Shown in pieces: positions 1-10,948 of a DNA stretch of 64,000 bases. Under the pieces are notes generated by a model, which saw only the letters and a list, made by a program, of their open reading frames with translations, was not told the origin of the DNA and searched no databases. The position numbers and the translations under genes are program-made. Source of the DNA: Ricinus communis (Eukaryota > Streptophyta > Magnoliopsida > Malpighiales > Euphorbiaceae). The number at the start of each line of letters is the position of its first letter. Positions within the stretch are counted from its first letter, which is position 1. Location: assembly GCF_019578655.1 (NCBI RefSeq), contig NC_063261.1, positions 6,890,446 through 6,954,445 on the forward strand, written 5' to 3'.

Positions 1-1374
1 TCATCTATTGAATTAAAAAGAAGCAATAGAGAATTTGCAGGCCAGACCTAAGGCCATACCAAGGCTGGTCCGATATGCTCAGCACAAATTTCACATAAAG
101 AAGTCGAGAATGTTTTTCAGGCCGGACTGAGTGCGCTGTTGAAGCGCGCTACAAACCTTGCTTGGTTCGATTTTGGGCGATTTTTGTTAGTTTTTGGAGT
201 GGTTTGGTCCGATTTTACTAGGGTTTTAAGGGTTTTTTGGGGGATATAATAAAAATACTCTCTTATTTCTCATCAGCCTCTATTGAAAACATATTAAGGG
301 ACTACATAAGAGTTAGTAGAGATCAAAGAGAAAAATAGAGAGGCTTTGAGGAAAAAAATCTAAGCTTTAGTCTTGGTTTTCTTAAACTTCTCTTTGATTT
401 ATTTAGTTTTAAGTTGTAATTGCTACATTTACTTGATATCAATAAAAGTTTACATATTTTCTTCTTCAAATCCTCTATTCTTGAGCTATCTTTAAGGAAT
501 TAACTAGGTATATTCTTCTATTTTTATTTTATTTTCCTTATTTATGCTTATCAATGATGTTTAGTGAGTAGTTTATTAATCCTAGAATGCATGAAGCCTA
601 TTTCAATCAATGAAGCAATGATTTGAGTTGTTTGTGTTGTATGTCATTTTCTCTACCTTAGGGTTTTTCTTTGGTGTTTTAATTGTGCATTTATTTTGAA
701 TGGCCATCTCTATAAATGTTATTTTGGAGAATGATTGTATTGAGAAATATTTATTGTTCTTGGACATACAAATGAAGATATTAATCGGCTTGATTGTGAG
801 AGCTTTTAGGTTGATTAATATGGTTTGATGGGAGAGTTTGCTTAATCAAGTGGTTTAATGTTGATGTGTGATGAGAATTGACATTAGAATTATAATGCTT
901 AGGGTTCTAAGTTTAGAGATAGATTAGGGCTACAAAACCCTAATTCACCCATAGTAAAGTATTGGCATTTAACATTATTTATGAGTGTTGCTTGGCTTTA
1001 TTGATGGTATAGGTGGATTGGCATTCTAGGATCTTTGTTTATTGATTGTTTTTAATTAATCCTAGTTATTTTCATTGTTTTACTTATGCTTGCTTATAAA
1101 TCTCCATGTTGCTTTAGTTAGTTAATTGCTTTGAGATTTGGTTGGTTATTGCTTAAATTAAGATTAGTGCATTATGTTAGGATTAATTATTGATTACTTT
1201 GATATTGTTTTAGTTATTTAGATTTCTATAATTTGTGCTTTAAATCTCATTTTTGATTGCTCAAATAATCAATTAAATCCTAGATTAATACTTGAAACCA
1301 TCAACTCCCCGTGGGAAGATATCTTCCTACTACTTGAGACAACCGTGCACTTGCGGTACGGCCAACCTCCATGC
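1..1374 (+). repeat. Probable partial LTR of a Ty3/gypsy-like element
   Basis: No gene is visible. The stretch has the layout of an LTR. Inverted GGCC-containing words occur in the first 150 bases. A TATA-like gggatataataa follows near 241-252, then an A/T-rich transcribed-looking part with many TTAATCC/GGATTAA words. Around 1305-1365 comes a GC-richer tail with 'tccccgtggg' and 'gaccgtgcacttgcgg'-type words, which I recall from the U5 ends of plant Ty3/gypsy elements. The left end lies outside the window and I see no clear terminal CA or primer site, so the right edge is approximate. It could instead be a non-LTR internal leader. Confidence 0.4.
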
Positions 1375-1660
1375 CTATTACTTCTGGGATGGGAAGGAGT
1401 ATGTCTTGCTTCATATTTGTTAATGATCAACTTGACGAAGATCCCATTGTACTCTGAAAGCTCGTAGCATTGGTCCGGATAAACCCTAATTTATTGCTTC
1501 CTCTACACCAACAATACCTACTCCTTCAACTCGTTCTAAAAAAATAGGATTTCATTGTGATGAAGGTTTAGTAATAGATCGTCTTTCAGGTTCTTATGGA
1601 CTGAATGTTGCCATTCTAGATCTTTCCTCAAGGATATTAAGCCTTCAATAATAAAGACTT
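1375..1660 (-). pseudogene. Possible 5' leader and gag start of a Ty1/copia-like element, reverse strand
   Basis: Reading the minus strand from the primer site at 1672, a short leader is followed by an ATG near 1608. The few codons after it, with a stop soon after, resemble the N-terminal part of copia gag proteins only weakly. The identification rests mainly on position: this is the sequence directly inside the LTR and primer site of a reverse-strand element. Farther left it joins the LTR-like tail of the preceding feature, so the element is truncated here. Low confidence in the coding assignment. Confidence 0.3.
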
Positions 1661-1672
1661 GCTCTAATACCA
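1661..1672 (-). other. Primer binding site, tRNA-Met type, reverse strand
   Basis: The minus strand reads TGGTATTAGAGC. This matches the initiator tRNA-Met complement TGGTATCAGAGC except for one transition. It lies two bases inside the LTR end that starts at 1675 (plus-strand TGGGAGAG), as expected for a copia element read on the minus strand. Confidence 0.55.
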
Positions 1673-1674
1673 AA

Positions 1675-1861
1675 TGGGAGAGTTATACGCAAACACCCAA
1701 GAGAGGGGGGAGTGAATTGGACTTCTAAAAGTTTCTAACAAACTTTTATTGCTATTTTAGAATACGAAATATGTACTTTTCTTTTATGCTCAACTCTTGA
1801 ATGTAAGCAACAAGTGGTATGAAAATTAAGAAGAAGTTCAGACAAGATTGGTTTTATAAAC
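1675..1861 (-). mobile_element. Copia-like LTR, reverse strand, left piece
   Basis: The 3' end of a reverse LTR lies next to the tRNA-Met primer site. The words 'aaacacccaagagagg' and 'gggagtgaattgg' just inside it are of the kind found at the ends of SIRE-like copia LTRs (from memory). The LTR is cut at 1861 by element 1 and resumes at 9175, with TCAAC duplicated at the cut (1862-1866 and 9170-9174). Confidence 0.55.
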
Positions 1862-1866
1862 TCAAC

Positions 1867-3231
1867 TGATATAAATGATTCTATGCATGTTTATTGACTG
1901 TTTATCAGTCGTTTATTTGTGTATTTGAGTCATATTTATTCCTGCTTAATCGCACTTTGGCATGTTTATGAGTTTTTCAGGTTTTTGGACTCCTTGATGG
2001 AAATTGATTGATTTCCGGGCAGAAACCAAGCTATTTAGATGATTTATGCATATTAGATATTTGTCGAATTTGATTCCTTGTTGGCGCACATTTCGAGGCT
2101 TTTGCACGGGCCGTTGCACGGCCTCCCTTGGAAAATTTTGAAGATTGGCATTTTTTGGATGTTGGTGCTTGTTACCCGGGCCGTGGCACGGGCTATGGCA
2201 CTTCTGCCTATAAGTAGGTGCACACAAAACGAGACAAGGTTCCACATTTGACTTCTAGACTTCTCTACGTGCGCGACCTCCCACTTCTACACCTCTGTTC
2301 TTGACATTTTGGGAGACCAACATCATTTCAAAGGATTGATTTAGGAGATTCAAGCAAAGATTAAAGGTTCTAGACGATTGATCGAGACACCCGAGATCCA
2401 TACTTGAGGCTGGTTTCAGAGTTGGAGCTTCCAACATTTCCACTCCGATTCGAGAGAAGAGGGGTTACATGTTCCATTTCCTTTTCTGTTGTTTATTTCC
2501 TTTTGTATTTATTTCTTTCATTATGAGTAGCTAGGGCTACCGAACCCATTGGGGTTCACCTTTGTTCATGGATTATGCTTAGTTATTAGATTTTTATCTG
2601 CCATTCTTATAATCTCCTTGCTATTCAGTAATAAAGTTTGATTCAGTTAATTTGAGACGTTGAATTAATTGTCTTCTGGGTTATTTCTTGACATTGAGAA
2701 ATGCTTGTTACAACTGGAATTTGAATAGTAAGAACTAGTAGTTAACACTTAGAGATAAGGTTAATTTACTCGCCGAATTAAGAATTAATAACTTTTAATA
2801 GTTCTAAATCACGCTTAATGCTAATTTGTAATAATATGATAGGAAGAGATTCCATTAGGTTAGTGTAGGTTTAGGAACTGGGTGAGCTCGAGAGAGGAAC
2901 CGAGTTCGATTCAGGATTTAGGCACGGGTAAGCAAGATTGGTAATTTATAAATCAACCTTAGAATTCCATCACTTAGGTCCCTTTTGGGTTTGTTTCTCT
3001 TGTTGCGGTTGTCTTTCAATTGTTAATTGTTGTTCATTTATCTATTTGCATTCATAGTCATTAGTTAGTTAATTTAGACTTCTCACACCCTATTTCAGAC
3101 TAGATAACACAGCGAACAGTAGTAACTCTAGGTTCACCCGATCTCTAGGGATACGACCTTAATACTCACTAGTGCTAGGCCACATCGATAGGTTCACTGC
3201 CTTAGGTGTAGGTTACATCACTAGCCCATCA
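1867..3231 (+). repeat. Element 1, 5' LTR
   Basis: The LTR is 1365 bp, starts TGATATAAATG and ends in CCCATCA. It holds CACGGGCC/CACGGCC micro-repeats at about 2104-2123 and 2177-2193, just upstream of the TATA-like box. The downstream half carries the R-U5 block shared by all Athila-like LTRs here: 'acgaccttaatactc', 'catcgataggttcactgcc'. It aligns with 7814-9169 along its whole length, with scattered changes and a small deletion. Confidence 0.92.
2208..2216 (+). promoter_or_regulatory. TATA-like box of element 1 LTR
   Basis: CCTATAAGT lies about 20 bases after the last CACGGGC repeat. The 3' LTR has CTTATAAGT at the same place (8154-8162). The position, about 340 bases into a 1.36 kb LTR, suits a U3/R boundary. 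Inferred from sequence only. Confidence 0.5.
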
Positions 3232-3236
3232 CGTTT

Positions 3237-3254
3237 TGGCGCCGTTGCTGGACA
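3237..3254 (+). other. Primer binding site, tRNA-Asp type
   Basis: TGGCGCCGTTGC begins 5 bases after the LTR terminal CA. It is the complement of the 3' end of plant tRNA-Asp(GTC), including the CCA tail. The second part (TGGACA) departs from the canonical CGGGGA. Athila-type elements commonly use this tRNA. Confidence 0.8.
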
Positions 3255-3388
3255 ACCGTAACAGTGACCTAGAGTGAATTGTTTTTATGTTACTTTAGTC
3301 ATTGTTTGTTTATTTATTTATTCTTTATTCTTTATTTTATTATTTTTATTGATTGGTGGTTGTTTGGATTATCAGTTTCAGGTAGTTT

Positions 3389-4640
3389 ATGACTAGGAGC
3401 TCTAACCCTGATCCCATAGAACCCTTATCTGACCCGGAGCGCTCTCTCAGATTATTGAGACGATGATTGCAGGCAGTTGAGGAGGAGGTCGGAGTTACAG
3501 TTCAGGTTCATAGAGCTAACGTGATGGAGAACCACAACCCCCAGGCCGATAACGATCAGAAGACGATGTATGAGTTTGTTCGACCATCTTTGGATAGGAC
3601 GAAAACTAGCATAGTTAGACCTCCTGTAGTGGCCAACAATTTTGAGATAAAGGCCAATGTTATCCAAATGATCCAGCAGAGCGTGCAGTTTGGAGGATTG
3701 CCCAGTGAGGATCCCAATGCACATATATCCAACTTTTTGGAGATTTATGACACATTCAAGATAAATGGAACAACCGATGACACCATTCGGCTGAGATTGT
3801 TTCCATTTTTCTTGAGGGACAGAGCAAAGAGATGGTTGTAATCTTTTCCACAGCAGACGATTACTACCTGGAACGCGTTGGCCGAAAAATTTCTCTATAA
3901 GTATTTTCCTCCCGCTAAAATTGCTAAACTTAGAAATGACATATCTTCTTTTGTGCAGTTTAATGATGAGAGCATGTATGACGCATGGGAGAGGTTTAAG
4001 AATCTCTTGAGATACTACCCACATCACGGATTGCCAGTGTGGATGCAGGTTCAAACCTTCTACAGCGGTTTGAACCTTACGATGAGGCAGATGGTGGATG
4101 CTGCAGCAGGTGGGACGCTAAATAGTAAGACACCCGAGCAGGCTCAGAACTTGATAGAGGAAATGGCCATGAACAATTATCAGTGGCAATACTCTAGGAT
4201 CGACCAGGAAGACAGGGAGTGGTCAACCAAGTGGATTCTATAACAGCCTTGGCAGCTCAAGTGGAGTTTCTAGCTAAGAAGATTGACCAACTCAGGATCT
4301 TGGGTTCATCGTGACGTTGGGCTGCGAGTTTTATAGTGGCTACTTTTCGGTCTGACTGTCTTCTGGGAGGTATGTTTGCTTCATATTCTTCTACTTTTCC
4401 ATCTGTTTATGCTATGTCTTCTGATGTTGAGCAGGTTGATTATATATGGAATGCCCCAAGGCAGTAGAACAACCCTTACAGCAACACATACAACCTTAGG
4501 TGGTGCAATCATCCCAATTTCAGTTGGAGGAACAATAATGCCCAGGATCCACCAGGTTTTCAGAGACTTATCAGCAGCCACAGCAACAGCCAGTTGGACC
4601 TGCACAAGCTCCTCCTCCACTTGAAAAGAAGTCAAATTTA
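3389..4640 (+). pseudogene. gag: Element 1 gag, decayed
   Basis: An ATG at 3389 opens a gag reading frame. It is broken by TGA at 3464-3466 and TAA at 3839-3841, both in the same frame as the pieces 3467-3841 and 3878-4243. The capsid domain is recognisable: a tryptophan after 'RAKR', then 'LAEKFLYKYFPP', and the block MYDAWERFKNLLRYYPHHG, typical of plant Ty3/gypsy capsids. A frameshift near 4215-4235 moves the downstream part ('ALAAQVEFLAKKIDQL') to another frame. No clean zinc knuckle survives. The product would have packaged the element RNA. The protein cannot be made whole. Confidence 0.8.
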
Positions 4641-4649
4641 GAGGAGCTT

Positions 4650-5954
4650 ATAATGAAGTTTGTGACGACTATGGAGATGAGATTCCAGCAGACTGATAGT
4701 GCACCTAGGAATCAGCAGTCCTCGATTCAGAACTTGAAGACTCAGATTAGCCAAATTTCTAAGATGTTGTCTGAGAGGCAATAAGGAGCTCTCCCCAGCA
4801 CCACTGAGTCTAACCCGAGGGAGCACATGAACGCCATCACTTTGCGTTCAGGTAAGTTAGTTTCAGCTCCTTCTAAGCCTGTTTTTAATGACTCCACTAT
4901 TGATGTGCAGGTTGAGGCGAGCAATAAGGTTAAGGAACCTAAGGGACAAAAGGTGAAACCAATCCTAGTTAGGGAATATCAACCTAATATTCCTTATCCT
5001 GCTAGACTCAAGCAAGCAGAAGCGTAAGAGCAGTTCAGTAAGTTTTTGGATATTTTTAGACAACTGCATATTAACTTGCCTTTTATTGACGTATTGAAGC
5101 AGATGCCGAAGTATGCCAAGTTCTTAAAGGACATTCTTAGCAGAGAAAGGAAATTGGAGCAGGTAGCCTATGTTAAGCTTAACGAAGAGTGCTCAGCAGT
5201 GTTTCAGAGCAAGTTGCCAGAGAAACGTCACGATCCAGGGAGTTTTACTATTCCTTGCACTTTGGGTAACTTGTTTGTTGATAATGCATTAGCTGATTTA
5301 GGGGCTAGCATAAATGTCACGCCCACTAGTTTGTTCAATATGCTAGGTTTAAGGGAGGCAAAACCCACTAGGATGTGCATTCAATTAGCTGACTGTTCTA
5401 TTAAGCTTCCTAGGGGGATTGTAGAGAATGTGCTAGTCAAGGTAGATAAGTTCATATTTCCTGTGGATTTTGTGGTTATGGATATGGATAATAAGCATGG
5501 TGTACCATTGATTTTGGGGAGACCTTTCCTTGCCATGGCTAAAGCTAAAATAGACGTATTTGAGGGAAAGTTCGAACTTAATGTAGGGGATGACTGTGTT
5601 ACTTTTAGTTTACCCCCATTTGATAGTTCTCCCACCGACCATGTTCATGCCATTTGCAGTATTGATGGAATTGGTCTTGCATGTGATAACCAACCACAGG
5701 ATGTACAAATGGATGATGCTATACATGTCTCTCTCCCTGTTGATATGTGTTATTCATCTGAAGAAAACAACTTGTATCAATTTGAGACTTTGTGCTATGA
5801 TACACCCAAGAAGGGTAGTTGCAAGTTTGTTTATGACAGGTCACTTAGACAGGATTTGGAGTGGATGAATGGGCATCCCAACTCAATATGGAGAGCACCT
5901 CCTTGGTCATCTACTGCACACCTTGGACCTCATCCTTGTGCTTATATGCCTTAA
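4650..5954 (+). pseudogene. Element 1 gag-protease linker and aspartic protease
   Basis: The 'HMNAITLRSGK' linker (about 4827) is a landmark between gag and protease in this lineage. The long open stretch 5046-5954 follows, separated by one in-frame TAA near 5025. The protease active site reads DLGAS (about 5296-5310) rather than DTGAS, as in other elements of this group, and is followed by LILGRPFLA near 5510. The frame continues into a tail ending at 5954 with no similarity that I recognise. RT should follow in a complete element but is absent. The lack of any RT trace suggests an internal deletion here rather than gradual decay. Confidence 0.75.
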
Positions 5955-7774
5955 GCCCCAGCTTACATTGAGCCCACCTTCTCAATTTGCCCGCGATGCA
6001 GGAATGCTGCTGTAGAGTCTAGCTAGACGACTCGAACAAAAAGAAGCACCTTCGGGAGGCGTTCCTGAATCTATTTATGCTTTTGAGTTTTTGGACATCT
6101 TTTATTTATGTATTTATTTATTTTTTTTAGTTAGATATTTCAGTTTATTTTTAGTTTGTTTTATTTTGAGATGATTTTATTCTATTGAACCTTTTACTAG
6201 ACGTTGTTTGGGATGTGTTTATTCTTGAGTTTTGCAGGAGTCAGCCTACTCGATGCTCATACGCAATTTTGAGGACTAACATATCTTGGAGTGTTAAAGC
6301 ACACATCAAGGGCAGTATCTAGTAGATTATTTCTAGTTTTTTTATCTCTTTCTATTGTCTTGTTTTTTTAGTTTTCTAGCATTTTATACTCTTATGATTT
6401 GCTTCTTTGTGCGTATTTTATCTCCCTTGTAGAGTGCCTACCTTATTTCACACTAGGGACAGTGTTATACTCAAGTGTGGGGTAGGTACCTTAGTTTGTG
6501 TAGGTACTGATTTTGTTATCTCGAACCTCTGTAAGGATGGTATTCTGCTTTTCTCTTTTGAATGGATACCCTTATAGCTTTTATCGAATCTTGTTGGAAG
6601 AAGGCAATGAATGATTCTCTTAAATTCAATCGAGCCAAGTAAAATTGGTGTTTTTCCTTAATTTTTCCATTTTACTTTATCTTGGATATAGAACACTGTT
6701 AATATTGCTACTTAGTATTATAATTGATTGTTTAAACTTTAGTTTGAGAATTCACGCAATTTTAACCCACTCAAATGGTGAGGTTTTGAGCCAATTTGGG
6801 CATCATTATTTTTATACTCCTTTTGTTTTTGATTAGCGAGCATTGTACAGAATCTTTGTTTTTAGAACTTGCTTTGTGATGCGTTTTAAGATTACATGAA
6901 TTTTTGATAGTCATGAGATGATTTGGGCACTTAAGATTTACACAATTTGGCCAAATGCCTAACCCTGTTTTTCCCTTAGTGAACCAATTTTGAGCCTTAG
7001 CCTTTTCTTTCGTTGTAATTCACCTTTGACACTCATTTTATCACTTTTATTCATTTTACCATTCTTTCTACCATTGTTGCTGGAAATTATGTAAGTTTAT
7101 GATGCACTTCATTTTGGATCAAATTGCATTCTTTTTATATATATCCACTAAGTTGCTAGATTTTTCATAGATGCTCCCTTCAATCCAAAATTGGATATTC
7201 ATTCTTATTGTTTATGTCAATAACCACAGCAGCCCCTACATGAGCTGCTGTAATATATATACATAGTATATATCAAAAAAAAGAAAGAGTATTCTTTTAG
7301 TTCATTTCGAGCATCATCTTATTGTTGGAGCAACTTAGTGTTCATTTTTGGTACAACATTTGATCCTTGGCTATTTTCTTGCATTACCTGCATAATTTTC
7401 CAGCAACTTTTAGCCTACTTTCCATATTTCTCCCTACCCTACCTTAACCCCATTACAACCTGGCTCAAGACCCTTTAATCATGATTATTGATTATTTCAT
7501 AGTAGTGGAGATTGGATCTATAAGCAAGCTTATGGTAAGCACCTTTTTCTGTATTTTTGCGTTGAGAGCTTGGCATGGTTCTCAAATTCTCAATTTGGAT
7601 GGTTTATCATTTTAATTTTAGCAACTTTATTAACTTTGTTCTCTTCCTCAAGGATTTAGTGATTTGGGGATTTTGAGGAAATTCGTTACGGAGTTTTGAG
7701 ACTTGTTTTAAGCTAACCTCCTGCAATGTATTTGATTGAGTTATTTGGTATCTGTTTGAGGAGTGAGTTGTTGA
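5955..7774 (+). other. Element 1 3' non-coding region
   Basis: No credible gene. Near 6036 the words 'aaaaagaagcacc' and 'gggaggcgttcc' match the conserved tail that follows integrase in element E and in elements 2 and 3. The region then carries the first hairpin/GTGTGGGG module (6450-6482). Two blocks conserved in all four Athila-like elements follow: one around 6861-6960 ('agaacttgctttg', 'gagatgatttgggc') and one around 7441-7543 ('cattacaacc', 'aagcaagcttatggt'). Short ORFs on either strand are not conserved in frame. Confidence 0.7.
6450..6482 (+). other. First hairpin plus purine tract, element 1
   Basis: ACACT and AGTGT (6450-6454, 6461-6465) form a 5-bp stem around the loop AGGGAC. 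Nine bases later comes GTGTGGGG (6475-6482). It is the same design as the terminal module at 7775-7808, 1325 bases downstream. Confidence 0.6.
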
Positions 7775-7813
7775 TTGCTTGAGGACAAGCAAACGCTTAA
7801 GTGTGGGGTAGTT
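7775..7813 (+). other. Terminal hairpin and polypurine tract, element 1
   Basis: TTGCTT (7775-7780) pairs with AAGCAA (7787-7792) around the loop GAGGAC. GTGTGGGG (7801-7808) follows, 5 bases before the 3' LTR start at 7814. The purine tract is the plus-strand primer for reverse transcription by position. Confidence 0.75.
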
Positions 7814-9169
7814 TGATATAGATGATTCTATGCATGTTTATTGACTGTTTATTAGTTGTTTATTCGTGTATTTGAGTCATATTTGTTCCTGTTTGATCGC
7901 ACTTTGGTATGTTTATGAGTCTTTCAGGTTTTCAGACTCCTTGATGGAAAATGATTGATTTTTGGGCAGAAACCAAGCTATTTGGATGATTTACACATAT
8001 TAGATGTTTGTCGGATTCGATTTCTTGTTAGCGCCCATTTTGAGGCTTTTTTACAGGCCATTGCATGGCCTTCCTTGGAAAATTTTAAAGATTGGCATTT
8101 TTTGGATGTTGGTGCTTGTTGCCCGGGCCGTGGCACGGGCTATGGCACTTTTGCTTATAAGTAGGCGCATGCAAAACGGGATAGGGTTCTGCTTCTGACT
8201 TCTGGACTTCTCTACGCTTGCTACCTCTCACTTCTACACCTCTATTCTTGACATCTTGAGAGACCAACATCATTTCAAAGGATTGATTTGGGAAATTCAA
8301 GCAAAGATTGAAGGTTCTAGACTATTGATCGAGACATCCGAGATCCATACTTGAGGCTGGTTTCAGAGTTGGTGCTTACAACATTTCCACTCTGATTTGA
8401 GAGAAGAAGGGTTACATGTTCCATTTCCTTTTCTGTTGTTTATTTCCTTTTGCATTTGTTTCTTTCATTATGACTAGCTAGGGCTGCCGAACCTATTGGG
8501 GTTCACCTTTGTTCATGGATTATACTTAGTTATTAGATTTTTATCTGCCATTCTTGTAATCTCCTTGCTATTCAGTAATAAAGTTTGATTCAGTTAATTT
8601 GAGACGTTGAATTAATTGTCTTTTGGGTTGTTTCTTGACACTGAGAAATGCTTGTTACAACTTGAATTTGAATAGTAAGAATTGGTAGTTAACTCTTAGA
8701 GATAAGTTAATTTATTCGCCGGATTAAGAATTAATAACTTTTAATAGTTCTAAATCACGCTTAATACTAATCTGTAATAATCTGATAGGAAGAGATTCCA
8801 TTAGGTTAGTGCAGGTTTAGGAACTCGGTGAGCTCGAGAGAGGAATCGAGTTCGATTCAAGATTTAGGCAAGGGTAAACAAGATTGGTAATTTATAAAAT
8901 CAACCTTAGAATTCCATCACTTAGGTCCCCTTTGGGTTTGTTGCAGTTGTCTTTCAATTGTTAGTTGCTGTTCATTTATCTATTTGCATTCATAGTCATT
9001 AGTTAGTTAATTTAGGCTTCTCACACCCCATTTTAAACTAGATAACATAGCGAACAGTAGTAACTCTAGGTTCACCCGATCTCCAAGGATACGACCTTAA
9101 TACTCACTAGTGCTAGGCCACATCGATAGGTTCACTGCCTTAGGTGTAGGTTGCATCAGTAGCCCATCA
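7814..9169 (+). repeat. Element 1, 3' LTR
   Basis: The LTR is 1356 bp and is the partner of 1867-3231. The CACGG words of the 5' copy are decayed here (for example GGCCGTTGCACGG against GGCCATTGCATGG). This is the C-to-T and G-to-A pattern expected from loss of methylated CpG. It ends CCCATCA at 9169 and is followed by the target duplication TCAAC. Confidence 0.92.
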
Positions 9170-9174
9170 TCAAC

Positions 9175-10948
9175 TCATGAATGAAATACATAGAATTAGA
9201 TATCATAGAAGATTTTAGATATCTGAAGCAAACTACAGGTATATCTAGTTATGTATAAATACACTTGGTAGGTATTCGAAGTAGTAAGCCAGCTAATCAA
9301 TTAGATTTCTCATTAAATATGAATCAACTATACCACTATTTCTAGAATATTAGATATTAGATTTCATAGGAGTTCTTAGATGTTTGAAGCATGCTACAAA
9401 TACATCTAGTAGTGTATGAATGCGCTATGTAGATATATAAAGTAGAAATATCTGTGAATCTATATTAGATCAAATACCCAACCATTGAAGAAGATCAACT
9501 AAGATTTGTAAAGGAGTTGTTTGGCATCAAAATTTAAAGCCTTTCTTCAGCTTTGATTATATTTAAATCACCTTGTAAATCCAATAGTATAATAGATGAC
9601 TGTGAAAGATGGAATCATATTCTTGAAAGACGAATTGCAAGAGTAAATAGAGAAAGTGCATAAGGGATTTATACTAGTTCGATATAGAGACCTACATCCA
9701 TTCCTTAAGGATCACACCTTAAGCTTTTCTCCACTATATGACTCTATCCAAATGGTTAGAATCAAGCCTTACAAAGCATTTGGAAATAGACACCTAACAT
9801 AGATGAGTTATCCCCACTGTTTTATGGACTATTAGAATTTACAAGCTTCAATAGGCACAAGTGAACCTCTCATAGACTTCCAATTGGGCGGCTTGTCACC
9901 CCTAATATCAAACTTTAGTAGACGTCTGAAGACCTCTCACACTTTTAATTAGGTGGCTATGACACCCCTAACACACTATAATAGGTGTCTAACGACCTCT
10001 CATAAGCTTCTAATTAGGTGGCTGTGACACTTAACTCAACCACAAGCTTTTTATCTAGGTGGTCGAAACCTTTACAAGATTTTCATTTTAGAATAGCAAA
10101 CATAAATACAAATTCCTCACAGATCAGCAATGAACACAAAAACAAATTTGAACGGAAAGAATTAAAAGTTATCTCAAGAAGGTTTAAATAAAAATTGAAT
10201 TTTGGAATAGAAACTCAAACGAGTAAAAATGATATATAAATTTGATAAATGTACTCTTTAAATTTCATGATAGATTAAGAGTTAGAGAATCACTCTCCTT
10301 AGTTGTAAATATGATAAGAAATAATTATTTATAAGATAGAAAAATAGTTGTTAGAGAAGATAATAAAATATAGCAATTTGAAATCTCCTAACAGTTATAT
10401 TGTCAGATCTCTGCAAAGTCACTGACTTCTCAAAGGTATCTACGGTGTCACTACCGCAAAACATCAGAGGTCGTATGCATCAAGACTGTCTTAAGATAAC
10501 TGTGCAAAGTTACTTTCTCTTCTTTAGAAAACTAGTTGTTATACCCATGTGAAAATATATAAGTGTGTGAGAAAAGGGTTTGATATGGCATAAGATGATT
10601 AGATACCTAACAAGTATTGAGTAGATGTCTAATGAAAGATAGATTTCTCAAAAGACAAGGAATTCTAAGAAATTAACTTTTGTGCATAAAATCCACTTAT
10701 GAGAAATACAAAATATAATATTTATAGTGTGCACTAAAATCTAAATTAGAGATATTGTGGTATGCATGAAGATGATTTTAAAGTCAAGGGATATTGTGGT
10801 GTGCATTAAAATCAAGATTGCATATGAAAAATTAATGGATTTGTTATTAAAGATTTTGTATATGGGATCTATTTAACAAGATGACTGACTGACCCATTAT
10901 TTAGAATTTCCTAAAACATCTAGCTTTTGGGACTTCTGATTTGTTTAA
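9175..10948 (-). mobile_element. Copia-like LTR, reverse strand, middle piece
   Basis: This continues the reverse LTR interrupted by element 1. There is no coding region. It holds a run of three imperfect units of about 65 bp (9851-10045). Around 9650-9750 are the words 'gggatttatactagttcg' and 'gacctacatccattcc', which recall SIRE-like copia LTRs. It is cut at 10948 by the reverse chromovirus and probably resumes at 35932. The far end of the LTR cannot be placed. Confidence 0.45.
9851..10045. repeat. Imperfect tandem repeat of about 65 bp, three units
   Basis: Units begin near 9851, 9919 and 9980. Each carries 'gacctctca', then 'ttctaatt(a/g)gg', 'ggc' and '(t)gacac', with a variable tail. 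They are diverged enough to be old, and lie inside the copia-like LTR. Confidence 0.55.

Larger units (their letters stand above)
1867..9169 (+). mobile_element. Element 1: Athila-like LTR retrotransposon lacking RT and integrase
   Basis: This is a complete LTR-to-LTR unit. The LTRs (1867-3231 and 7814-9169) begin TGATATA and end CCCATCA, and are flanked by an exact 5-bp duplication TCAAC at 1862-1866 and 9170-9174. A tRNA-Asp type primer site follows the 5' LTR and a GTGTGGGG tract precedes the 3' LTR. Inside are decayed gag and protease regions, then about 1.85 kb of non-coding 3' sequence. No RT, RNase H or integrase is present, so it could move only with help from another element. The Athila assignment rests on the primer site, the DLGAS protease motif and similarity to element E. 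Confidence 0.9.

Noticed and set aside
3237..3254. Partial tRNA-Asp gene
   Set aside because: Only the complement of the tRNA 3' end is present, next to an LTR terminus; it is a primer site.
3452..4054. 200-codon minus-strand ORF
   Set aside because: It lies opposite the gag frame, shows no domain that I recognise and owes its length to the coding pattern of gag.
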